Assembly: GCA_019420305.1 (NCBI GenBank) | Contig: JAHZHL010000016.1 | Coordinates: 1-64,000, forward strand | DNA: 64,000 nt | Direction: 5' to 3' | DNA from: Bacillota bacterium | GTDB taxonomy: Bacteria; Bacillota; Clostridia; Peptostreptococcales; Anaerovoracaceae | Shown: one piece after another, positions 33,750 to 41,803 of the stretch | How the letters are laid out: each line of letters begins with the position of its first letter | Numbering within the stretch: the first letter of the stretch is position 1 | The notes under the pieces: model-generated | What the model was told of the DNA's origin: nothing | Seen by the model: the letters and a program-made list of their open reading frames with translations, nothing else | Databases searched by the model: none | Translations under genes and position numbers: made by a program

Positions 33750-34763
33750 ATGATTTTTTTGAAAAATGATTACGGTCTCGGGGCGCATCCCCGGATTTTA
33801 AAAGCGCTGGAAGACGCGAACTCCTCTTATTTTCCAGGATACGGCCTGGATCCGGTCTGTGAGGAAGCGGTATCACTGCTCCGCGGCCGCGTAGAGTGTG
33901 AAGAAGCGGATGTTCACTTTCTGACAGGCGGCACCCAGACCAACCTGACGGCGCTTTCGGCTTTTTTAAGACCGCATCACGCTGTGCTTGCCGCCCACAC
34001 GGCGCATATTTATACCCATGAAACGGGATCCATCGAAGCCTGCGGACACAAAGTAATTCCTCTTCCTTCTGAAGACGGAAAGCTTACGCCGCGCCAGATT
34101 GAGGAAGCGGTTCTCTCTCATACGGACGAGCACATGGTAAAACCCCGCCTCGTATATCTTTCCAATACCACGGAGCTGGGGAGCGTTTACTCCAGGGATG
34201 AGCTGGAAGCTGTCCGCGCGGTCTGCGAAAAATACAGCCTATACTTGTACCTGGATGGCGCGCGCCTGGGCTGCGCCCTTACCGCAGAGGGGCAGAATCT
34301 GACGCTTGCGGATCTGTCCCATCTGACGGATGCCTTTTCCATCGGCGGAACGAAAAACGGCGCTCTGTTCGGGGAAGCGCTTGTGATTACCAACGATGGG
34401 TTAAAGGAAGATTTTCGTTTTCATATGAAGCAGAAAGGCGCTATGTTGGCAAAGGGTTGGCTTCTGGGTCTTCAGTTCCGGGAGCTGTGTAAAGACGACC
34501 TGTATTTTGAGCTGGCGCGTCACGCTAATGAAATGGCTCGGCTGCTCAGCGGCGCTCTTATGGGCGGCGGATACGAATTTCTCCTGCCTCCCGCTTCCAA
34601 CCAGCTCTTTGTCCGCCTGCCCAATATACTGATCGATCATCTGAGGCCGTCGGTTGCCTTTGAGCCCTGGGACGCTCCCGGCGACCGCGCTTCGGTTATC
34701 CGGCTTGTCACTTCGTGGGGTACGACGGAAGAAGATATCATGGAGTTTATGAAGCTGCTGTAA
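33750..34763 (+). CDS. low-specificity L-threonine aldolase-like PLP enzyme
   Basis: A 337-residue fold-type I PLP enzyme of the beta-eliminating lyase/threonine aldolase group. The PLP lysine is Lys202 in SIGGTKNGALFGEA, the aspartate is in YLDGARLG, and the phosphate-binding GGTQTN is near residue 60. It would cleave L-threonine or L-allo-threonine to glycine and acetaldehyde. AGGAGG lies upstream of the ATG. It stands alone between the pyrG leader and a MITE-like repeat. Confidence 0.88.
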   Translation: MIFLKNDYGLGAHPRILKALEDANSSYFPGYGLDPVCEEAVSLLRGRVECEEADVHFLTGGTQTNLTALSAFLRPHHAVLAAHTAHIYTHETGSIEACGHKVIPLPSEDGKLTPRQIEEAVLSHTDEHMVKPRLVYLSNTTELGSVYSRDELEAVRAVCEKYSLYLYLDGARLGCALTAEGQNLTLADLSHLTDAFSIGGTKNGALFGEALVITNDGLKEDFRFHMKQKGAMLAKGWLLGLQFRELCKDDLYFELARHANEMARLLSGALMGGGYEFLLPPASNQLFVRLPNILIDHLRPSVAFEPWDAPGDRASVIRLVTSWGTTEEDIMEFMKLL

Positions 34764-34813
34764 ATCGTTCGAAGTCGCAGCTGTAGCAGACGCGAATAGG
34801 AGAAATCAAGTGA

Positions 34814-34989
34814 GGTGCACACCTAAGCGAACATATCGCAGATTACGTAGAAAAAACTGCAAAATCGGGACTTTTTTCAAAGGCAGACGGGCTCCACTCC
34901 CCTTAAATTCTACGTAATCTACAAATTTTCGCGCTGGGTGTATACCTTTCTTATACGCAATTTACCTTTTTTCACCCTAGGTGTGCACC
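34814..34989 (+). mobile_element. MITE-like repeat, copy 1 (176 bp)
   Basis: The 176-bp element begins GGTGCACACCTA and ends TAGGTGTGCACC, an inverted terminal repeat. It has an internal perfect 12-bp inverted repeat (GATTACGTAGAA/TTCTACGTAATC) and no open frame. A second copy of exactly the same length and orientation is at 37736-37911. No target duplication is obvious. Confidence 0.8.
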
Positions 34990-35059
34990 GCAACAAACCA
35001 GGCAATTCATCCTGGGATTTATCGTTCAATCGGGCCGGTCGTGCAAATAGTAACGTTCT

Positions 35060-35602
35060 TCATTTTCTGATCTGACCCAGCTTGTATCTTTCCTTCTGCA
35101 TCTCATCCGATTTCTCTCCCAATTCATAGCACCTGTAATCTCCTGGGCTGGCATAACCGGTTAAAAAATCTTCTATACTTTGACATTCTTTTTTTACAAA
35201 CAGGTGCAGCGCCGCCCCGTCTATGAACGCAATCTTCCGAACCTGCGCTCCTGTAAGATACACTACCTCATACGAGCATCTGTGAATGCTCATTTGATCC
35301 AAGATGGTTTCCAGCTCTCTTTCTGTTTCGGGGTTCTGTCCGCCTCTTTGGCTCTTCTTTTCTCCTTGCTGTACTTCCAACCGTTCATCCGGTTCCTTCA
35401 GCTTCCATAAAAACTGCGCCAGATCCTCTGCCTGATCGACAAAACAACTGGTCAAAATTTTTTCTTTCAGGCTCTTGTTTTCATAAATTGTCTCCGAATC
35501 CACAAGGCGGATTTCCACCCATTCTTCACGGTTCCACTCTAAAACGCACGCAGATTTTTCCATATATGCCTGGGGAACATAATAATATACCAACGGATTC
35601 AT
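35060..35602 (-). CDS. unrecognised 180-residue protein
   Basis: A cytosolic protein with no membrane segment or known domain. It begins MNPLVYYYVPQAYMEKSACV and is rich in Glu, Gln and Lys in the middle. The start at 35602 has AAAGGAG six bases upstream; an ATG at 35665 overlaps the previous stop but lacks a ribosome binding site. It is the last gene of a three-gene cassette between the two MITE-like repeats. Confidence 0.6.
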   Translation of the reverse strand: MNPLVYYYVPQAYMEKSACVLEWNREEWVEIRLVDSETIYENKSLKEKILTSCFVDQAEDLAQFLWKLKEPDERLEVQQGEKKSQRGGQNPETERELETILDQMSIHRCSYEVVYLTGAQVRKIAFIDGAALHLFVKKECQSIEDFLTGYASPGDYRCYELGEKSDEMQKERYKLGQIRK

Positions 35603-35661
35603 GTTCTCTCCTTTCCGGCTCCTTCCGTTTTTCCTTCGTAACATCATACAGTTGGTACTTT

Positions 35662-37026
35662 TCATCTCTGTGATGGTATTGAACCATTTTCCCTGTGTTC
35701 CATAATCGTTTCAGAAATCAGTTGATAACGTTCCTCATTTCCAGTTTCTTTCAGAAAGTCCAGCAGTTCGGTTCCGTCATGCCAACAGACATTATAAGAG
35801 ATGTCCTTTTCCAGCATGTACTTCACCATCTCATCGGAAGCATAGATGAAACTTTGAAATGCAAAGTACTCTGCCGGCTGATAACCCTCTGACAGCAGCA
35901 GGTCCACCGCTTGTTTCCCTCCGTAAATCGTCGCGATGCACCATACGTTTTCCTGAAATTCCGCTCCTGCTTCTAAAAGACACTCCATGTTCTGCTTGTT
36001 TCCATAAACCAGCGCCCACGACAACGGGGTATAGCTTTCCGGTACGAAGACTTGCTGGAATAGAGTAAGCTCCCGCTCTTGCGGATCCATTCCATCCTCT
36101 ATTTCGTATCCCCCATCACCGGATTCTTCAAGATCCTGCCCTTCCGCAATCAGATAACGAATCATTTTCGGTTGATTCCTCATGGAAGCAATATCCAGCA
36201 GAGACAGATAAATATTGGCATGCTGGGTGACATCCACTTCTCGTTTCTTTAATTCCTCCACGACCTGAGGCTCACAGTTTGCCGCGGCGAAAAACAGGAT
36301 CGGCAGCGCTTCTTTTTTCTTATAGTTCTCTGCTTTGATCCCCTTTAAGATCTCCGCGTCCGGCTTATCTAAAATGACCGAAGAAAGGGGTGGGGAAAGA
36401 TCCGGCTCCTCCTCCGTTCCCCGCAGCCTCTGCAGCAGCGGCTTTGCGTAGAGAAATCGGCTTTCACTTTCCATACAGGCGTCAAATACCTGCTCGGTCA
36501 CTTCCGCCCCGGAGGAAATTAGCTTCTGATACATGATATTGTAATCATATGTCGTAGCAGGTGACCGGCTCATTAGAAACTCCAGAGCAGTTCCTTTGTA
36601 CTCCCCTTTTCCTTCCGCGTTTACGTCCGCTCCTAAATCAAGAAGTCTGTCAAAAATAGCCATGTTCACTTCCGCGGAAGGAGCATCAATTCCTGCTCCG
36701 TTACTGTCGATCAGATCCTGCAAATACGTTGCACCTTCCGCATTGCGGCTGTTTAAGTCCGCCCCTGCGTTTACAAGAAGCCTGCACATTTTTTCATCTT
36801 CCAGAGAAATGGCAAGGAGTCTGCTGTCCCCATAGTCTTCTTCTGCCTGTCTGCAGTTTTCTAAAGAAACAGATTCCCCACTGTCAAGTACTTGAGAAAC
36901 TGTCTGATAATCTTTTTCTTCTATTGCCTGATAAAGTTTCTCCGTTGCCTCGTTATCAGTTCCGCAGGCAACGGATAATAGCAAGAACAGTCCCAAAAGA
37001 ATGATAAAACACTGCTTTTTCATCAT
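35662..37026 (-). CDS. ankyrin-repeat lipoprotein
   Basis: A 454-residue protein with a lipoprotein signal (hydrophobic core, then LLSVAC as lipobox, about residue 20). The mature part carries ankyrin-type repeats with LLVNAGADLNSRN, LLDLGADVNAEG, YLIAEGQDLEESG and LLEAGAEFQENVW. Ankyrin repeats bind proteins, so this is probably a surface-held binding module. The ATG at 37026 has GGAGG eight bases upstream. The neighbours on both sides are unknown proteins on the same strand. Confidence 0.8.
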   Translation of the reverse strand: MMKKQCFIILLGLFLLLSVACGTDNEATEKLYQAIEEKDYQTVSQVLDSGESVSLENCRQAEEDYGDSRLLAISLEDEKMCRLLVNAGADLNSRNAEGATYLQDLIDSNGAGIDAPSAEVNMAIFDRLLDLGADVNAEGKGEYKGTALEFLMSRSPATTYDYNIMYQKLISSGAEVTEQVFDACMESESRFLYAKPLLQRLRGTEEEPDLSPPLSSVILDKPDAEILKGIKAENYKKKEALPILFFAAANCEPQVVEELKKREVDVTQHANIYLSLLDIASMRNQPKMIRYLIAEGQDLEESGDGGYEIEDGMDPQERELTLFQQVFVPESYTPLSWALVYGNKQNMECLLEAGAEFQENVWCIATIYGGKQAVDLLLSEGYQPAEYFAFQSFIYASDEMVKYMLEKDISYNVCWHDGTELLDFLKETGNEERYQLISETIMEHRENGSIPSQR

Positions 37027-37047
37027 ATTCACAGCTCCTCCCAAAGC

Positions 37048-37506
37048 TTACCACTCATAGATTCCCTGATACGCGGATAAATTGCAGTACTTGCCTAGAA
37101 CTTCCTCCAATTTTTCCGCGTTTTCCGATTCACCACTGAAACTGTAATAGCGGTGCCCCTTTTCTCCTATCCTTATTTTATCGAAATTCCCACAGTACGG
37201 ATACAAACGCAGCGTTTCTTCTTCTGACTCAAATGTAAGGCGATACCCACCCTTCGCAAAAACGAATCCTTCGTCTCTAACAGGTTCCTGTGAAAAAATT
37301 TCTTTAAGAGTCTTCACATCCTGCTGTTTATTTATAGAGATTCTTTCTATGGTTCCTGACTTATGAACGGTTTCCAGATATATGCTTTCCGCTCCAGCAA
37401 TGGTTCCTGCTTCAGAATCAAGAATGACGCTAAAAATTCCGACTGCCAACAAAACCACAATACCGGCTGCCGTTCCAACCATACCGATTTTCTTCCTGTT
37501 TTTCAT
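37048..37506 (-). CDS. single-anchor extracytoplasmic protein, unknown family
   Basis: A 152-residue protein with a short basic N-terminus, a membrane helix (about 8-29) and an outer domain with paired aromatic residues (GHRYYSFSG). No family is recognised. It is the first gene of the cassette, 21 bases ahead of the ankyrin lipoprotein. Confidence 0.6.
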   Translation of the reverse strand: MKNRKKIGMVGTAAGIVVLLAVGIFSVILDSEAGTIAGAESIYLETVHKSGTIERISINKQQDVKTLKEIFSQEPVRDEGFVFAKGGYRLTFESEEETLRLYPYCGNFDKIRIGEKGHRYYSFSGESENAEKLEEVLGKYCNLSAYQGIYEW

Positions 37507-37735
37507 AATTCATTTTCCCCTCTTTTCCAAAGCCTTTCCTACTCGAAAATCAGTTCCCATCATATTTTCTTCACATTCTTTTTGCAATTACTTCACTTTT
37601 ATATTATCTAATAATTCAGTTAATTTTACAACCCTTTCTCGCTCTTTTATCTGGAACATTTCTTTAAACCGTATCTACCCGTTTCACCAGCAGGCCTGCC
37701 AGTCTTTCATCTGCGGATGTACCAAAAACAGCGGA

Positions 37736-37911
37736 GGTGCACACCTAAGTGAAAATATCGCAGATTGCGTAGAAAAATCCGTGAAATCGTGGGTCTTTTC
37801 AAAGGCAGACGGGCTCCACCCCCCTTAAAGTCCACGTAATCCACAAATTTTCGCGCTGGGTGTATACCTTTCTTATACGCAATTCACCTTTTTTCACCCT
37901 GGGTGTGCACC
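37736..37911 (+). mobile_element. MITE-like repeat, copy 2 (176 bp)
   Basis: The second copy of the element at 34814, with the same length, orientation and terminal inverted repeat (GGTGCACACCTA ... TGGGTGTGCACC). The internal inverted repeat is partly decayed. Confidence 0.8.
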
Positions 37912-37935
37912 GCAGGCCTCAGCAGGGCAACTGTC

Positions 37936-37946
37936 GGGTGTGCACC
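37936..37946 (+). repeat. solo terminal repeat of the MITE-like element
   Basis: GGGTGTGCACC followed by GCA repeats the right end of the element 25 bases beyond copy 2. The rest of an element is absent. Confidence 0.45.
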
Positions 37947-38107
37947 GCAAGCCCCAGTCCCGATGCCGGCGCATCACATCAAAGGCGCTCCTGCAGATGC
38001 CCGCAAGATTCTGCCGTCCGAAACGATCTTGGAATTCATCCGATTCTATATTATAATTTTACCAGAACAAAGCACGCATGCGGCCGTTCCCGAAAGGACA
38101 CCGCGAA

Positions 38108-38125
38108 TTCTAATGAATTTCTAAT
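38108..38125 (+). promoter_or_regulatory. direct repeats, possible OmpR-type operator
   Basis: TTCTAAT occurs twice with an 11-bp period (38108-38114 and 38119-38125), followed by the related CTTAAAT at 38130. TATCAT at 38158-38163 could be the -10 box. OmpR-family regulators bind such 11-bp direct repeats, and an OmpR-type gene is in the operon downstream. Confidence 0.45.
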
Positions 38126-38205
38126 TTTTCTTAAATTCCCTTTTAAGAAAGCTTTTGTATCATAGACCTTGTAAACAGCAATTCGAGATTTATGGAGGTT
38201 TGAAA

Positions 38206-38802
38206 ATGAATCATCTGGAAAAAGTGGAAAAACTGAGACAGCGGGCGGACGTCAGCTATGAAGAGGCCAAAGAGGCGCTGGAAAGCTGCGGCTGGGACAT
38301 CCTGGACGCGCTGATTCTTCTGGAATCTCAGGGCAAGGTAAAAGCGCCCGCTTCCGGGGAAGCATCCGCCGGTTCGGAACACAGGGGACATTTCGGAGAA
38401 TCCGATGCTTCCGCTTCCGGCGAACAAACGCAGAAGGAGCCGATTCACGCGCTTACGGTCTGTGAAACAAAGGAGGAAGAAAATAAAAAGGGACAGAGTG
38501 GATTTTTCGCCAAGCTGGGGAGAGCCATTCAGTATCTCGTGGCAAAGGGATGTGAAAACAGCCTGGTCATCAAGCGGCACGGGCAGGTACAGTTTGAGCT
38601 TCCGGTCATCGCCTTTATCATTCTGTTGATTCTGTTCTTCTGGGTTGTTGTACCCCTCATGTTCGTCAGCCTGTTCTTTGATTTCAGCTACAATTTCAAA
38701 GGCGCGGAGCTGGGTAAGGAATCCATCAACAGGACCATGGATCAGGCAACGGAAGCGGTAAACAATTTTAAATCAGAAATCAACAAAGAGGATAAAAATT
38801 AA
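38206..38802 (+). CDS. DUF4342 domain protein
   Basis: A 198-residue protein with an N-terminal UBA-like helical segment (LEKVEKLRQRADVSYEEAKE, ALESCGWDILDALI), a low-complexity linker and a C-terminal DUF4342 part with a membrane helix (about 137-162). GGAGG lies seven bases upstream. It stands 15 bases ahead of a two-component system, an arrangement often seen for this family, and may be its sensor partner or target. Confidence 0.75.
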   Translation: MNHLEKVEKLRQRADVSYEEAKEALESCGWDILDALILLESQGKVKAPASGEASAGSEHRGHFGESDASASGEQTQKEPIHALTVCETKEEENKKGQSGFFAKLGRAIQYLVAKGCENSLVIKRHGQVQFELPVIAFIILLILFFWVVVPLMFVSLFFDFSYNFKGAELGKESINRTMDQATEAVNNFKSEINKEDKN

Positions 38803-38817
38803 TTCAGGGAGGAAACC

Positions 38818-39531
38818 ATGTCCGTACACATTCTGCTCATTGAGGATGAAGAAAAAATCGCCAGATTCACCGAACTGGAACTGATCCACGAGGGCTACGA
38901 GGTCACGAAAGCAGCTGACGGCCGTGAGGGTCTTGCCCTGGCGGAAAGCGGCCGCTTTGACCTGTGCCTTCTGGATATCATGCTGCCCGGCCTTTCGGGC
39001 CTCGAAGTCCTGCGCCGCCTGCGCAAAAGCTCTCAGATGCCGGTCATCATGCTGACAGCCAGGGATGCGGTTATGGATAAAGTCTCGGGGCTGGATATGG
39101 GCGCCGATGATTATATCACAAAGCCCTTTGCCATCGAGGAACTGCTGGCCCGCATCCGGGTCGCTCTGAAAAAATCCGCGGGAACAGAGACACAAAAGAA
39201 TTCCCAGCAAGCCTCCGCCGGCAGCCCGCAGCTTTCCTGGGGCGCGCTGCGCCTGGATCCCGTGCGTCATACGGTGACTTACGACGGGCAGAATGTGGAA
39301 CTGACCAAACGGGAGTTTGTGCTGCTGCAGACACTGCTGGAAAACAAATCCGTGGTTCTGAGCCGCGACACCCTGCTGGATCGGGTATGGGGTTATGATT
39401 ATATGGGGGAAACGAACGTTGTAGATGTGTATGTGTATTATCTGAGAAATAAAATCGATGATGTCTTCGGAGTCAAAATGATTCAGACCGTCCGGGGAGT
39501 GGGCTATGTCATAAAGGATGAAACGCCATGA
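38818..39531 (+). CDS. OmpR-family response regulator
   Basis: A 237-residue regulator. The receiver domain has the acidic pair in LIEDEE, phospho-acceptor Asp53 in CLLDIMLPG and the conserved Thr and Lys (MLTARD, TKPF). The C-terminal winged helix (ELTKREFVLLQTL, LLDRVWGYDY) binds DNA. It overlaps the kinase gene by four bases. Confidence 0.93.
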   Translation: MSVHILLIEDEEKIARFTELELIHEGYEVTKAADGREGLALAESGRFDLCLLDIMLPGLSGLEVLRRLRKSSQMPVIMLTARDAVMDKVSGLDMGADDYITKPFAIEELLARIRVALKKSAGTETQKNSQQASAGSPQLSWGALRLDPVRHTVTYDGQNVELTKREFVLLQTLLENKSVVLSRDTLLDRVWGYDYMGETNVVDVYVYYLRNKIDDVFGVKMIQTVRGVGYVIKDETP

Positions 39532-40850
39532 ACGAAACCAAAAAAATGCGATCCATATCCAGGAATATCAGCCGGAGCCAGATAGCCGGACTCTTTTCGG
39601 CCTTCCTCTTATTTGATATTCTGGTCACCTGCATGGCCCTCTGCGGCTGGTGCTATTTTCAGGAAACAGCAGGCGGGCGGGAGTTTCAGCTCAGTACGCC
39701 CCGCCGCTTTGAGCTGGCGCAGGAACGGGAAATCCCCAAAGAAACGAAAGCCGCCATCGAACATACCGCCTGGCACAGCAGCCTTCCTTTTGAAAGCGCC
39801 CTGAGCCGGGTACGCTATTTTTACGAAGATGAAACAGGAAAAGAACACCCTGTCTACGCAGGCCGTTATCTGATCTTTATCTGGCAGTGTCTGCTGCTGC
39901 TTTTCGCAATACAGCTTCTTACCCTGCTGTTCGATATGCTGGGCGGCGCGAAAAAAGCCAGAAGGCAACTGGCTCCCCTCTATGAGATGACCAAGCGGGC
40001 GCAGGAACTGACCGATGAGGCAGCCTTTGACGAAGAAAAATTCCACCACCTGGAAGACGCTATCAGCCAGATCAGCCCTACCGGGCCGGACGCCAGACTC
40101 CACACCGGCGACAGCGAACTTTTGGGACTGGAACAGGCGGTCAACAGTCTTCTGGACCGGATGCGGCAGTCCTACCAGCAGCAGGCCCGTTTTGTATCCG
40201 ACGCATCCCATGAGCTGCGTACCCCCATCGCCGTCATCCAGGGCTACGCAAACCTGCTGGACCGCTGGGGTAAGGAGGACGAACAGATTCTGGAAGAATC
40301 CATCCGCGCCATCAAGAGCGAATCGGACCACATGAAAAAGCTGGTGGAGCAGCTGCTGTTCCTGGCGCGGGGCGACAGCGGAAAAACCAGACTGGTTATG
40401 GAAAAAGTTTCCCTTGGGAATCTGATGAAAGAAGTGCTGGACGAATCCGTATTGATTGATCCAAAGCACCATTATATTCTGAAAAATGAGGAAGACGACC
40501 TTCTCATAACCGGAGACAGCTCTATGATCAAACAGGCCGCCCGAATTCTTGTGGACAATGCCGCCAAGTATACGCCGGAAGGCGGGGATATCCTGCTGCG
40601 AACCGGCCGAAATGAAAAGGGTCACAGCTTCTTCCTGGTACAGGACGAAGGAATCGGCATTTCACCGGATGACACGCCCCATATCTTTGAGCGTTTTTTC
40701 CGTTCCGATCCGGCAAGAAGCAGAGAAAGCGGCGGCACCGGTCTCGGACTTTCCATCGCCAAATGGATTATCGACCGTCACGGCGGCTATTTTCAGGTTC
40801 TCAGCCGGGAAGGAATCGGAACCCGGATTACCGTCTGCTTTCCCTCTTAA
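39528..40850 (+). CDS. sensor histidine kinase
   Basis: A 440-residue kinase with two membrane helices (about 19-40 and 114-136) and a short outer loop of about 70 residues, a HAMP-like linker, the phospho-acceptor His228 in SDASHELRTPIA, and an ATPase domain with N, G1 (DEGIGI), F and G2 (GGTGLGLSI) boxes. It is coupled by ATGA to the response regulator. Confidence 0.92.
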   Translation: MNETKKMRSISRNISRSQIAGLFSAFLLFDILVTCMALCGWCYFQETAGGREFQLSTPRRFELAQEREIPKETKAAIEHTAWHSSLPFESALSRVRYFYEDETGKEHPVYAGRYLIFIWQCLLLLFAIQLLTLLFDMLGGAKKARRQLAPLYEMTKRAQELTDEAAFDEEKFHHLEDAISQISPTGPDARLHTGDSELLGLEQAVNSLLDRMRQSYQQQARFVSDASHELRTPIAVIQGYANLLDRWGKEDEQILEESIRAIKSESDHMKKLVEQLLFLARGDSGKTRLVMEKVSLGNLMKEVLDESVLIDPKHHYILKNEEDDLLITGDSSMIKQAARILVDNAAKYTPEGGDILLRTGRNEKGHSFFLVQDEGIGISPDDTPHIFERFFRSDPARSRESGGTGLGLSIAKWIIDRHGGYFQVLSREGIGTRITVCFPS

Positions 40851-40909
40851 AGCGCGGCCTGTTCCTTACCTAGCAACACAATTTGTACAAAAGCCCTCGT
40901 CTGAATACC

Positions 40910-41803
40910 TTACTGTTCCTTTTCAATGTCCGTAAAGCCTTCACCGGTTCCCCACACGGTTTCCACCGGCACCACCGTAATCAGCGCTTTCGGATCCAGC
41001 TCCGCGGCTTTTCGCTTAATCAGAATGCTTTCCCTGGGCGAACACATGACATTAAGCTGTCTGTGGGCATGTTTTGTGTATTCGCCCCGTATTTCCGTAC
41101 TGGAAACGCCTCTGCCGATGTCTTCCATGATATACTGGCTGATCGCTTCCGCCTGAACCGTAATCATCTCTAGCTTTACAATCTTCATTTCAAATCCGTA
41201 AATCACCATATCCGCCATTCTGCTGATAATCACCTGAGTAATCAGCGCGTAAAGGGCGATGTTCCTTCCAAACACAAACGCCGAAAGAATAATCACAATT
41301 CCGTCTATGGCCAGAAGCAGCTTGCTGAGACTGTACTGGGGAAACAGTTTTTTTCTCAGTATCTTGGCAATCGCGTCCGTTCCGCCAAACACATATCCTC
41401 TCCAGAAGGCAAGCCCCGAAGCGATTCCGGAAAACACGCCGCAGAAAATCGCCGCAAGCAGTACGTCGGATTCTTCCAAAAGCTGGACGTCCAGGGTTTC
41501 AAAGACAAAAAGAACCGCCGGATACAGAATCGTAAGAAACAGAATCTTCCGCACTTCCTTCAGCCCCAGAAATACAGCGGAAATAATCAGAATCAGTAAA
41601 GAGCCTCCGTAATAAAGCAGCGAAAAATCCACAGGAATATAAGTCTGTACAATCCGCACAATTCCCGTAAGTCCTCCTATGGTCAGCCCGTTCGGAAGCA
41701 TGACGCCTACTGTGGCAAAGGCGCCCACACAGCACGCCAGCAGAAGAAACAGCACGTCCGCCGCGATTTTTTTAATCTGCTTATTCTTCCATTTCCCTTT
41801 CAC
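40910..41803 (-). CDS. YitT family membrane protein
   Basis: A 297-residue protein with five to six membrane helices (DUF161) and a C-terminal DUF2179 domain with GRGVSSTEIRGEYTKHAHRQ and CSPRESILIKR. The start is GTG at 41803, with GGGAGG nine bases upstream, inside the end of the methyltransferase gene. The family function is unknown. Confidence 0.88.
   Translation of the reverse strand: MKGKWKNKQIKKIAADVLFLLLACCVGAFATVGVMLPNGLTIGGLTGIVRIVQTYIPVDFSLLYYGGSLLILIISAVFLGLKEVRKILFLTILYPAVLFVFETLDVQLLEESDVLLAAIFCGVFSGIASGLAFWRGYVFGGTDAIAKILRKKLFPQYSLSKLLLAIDGIVIILSAFVFGRNIALYALITQVIISRMADMVIYGFEMKIVKLEMITVQAEAISQYIMEDIGRGVSSTEIRGEYTKHAHRQLNVMCSPRESILIKRKAAELDPKALITVVPVETVWGTGEGFTDIEKEQ

Noticed and set aside
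34814..37911. Composite transposon
   Set aside because: The flanking elements are only 176 bp and encode no transposase, and no target duplication is seen; only a repeat-flanked cassette can be claimed.
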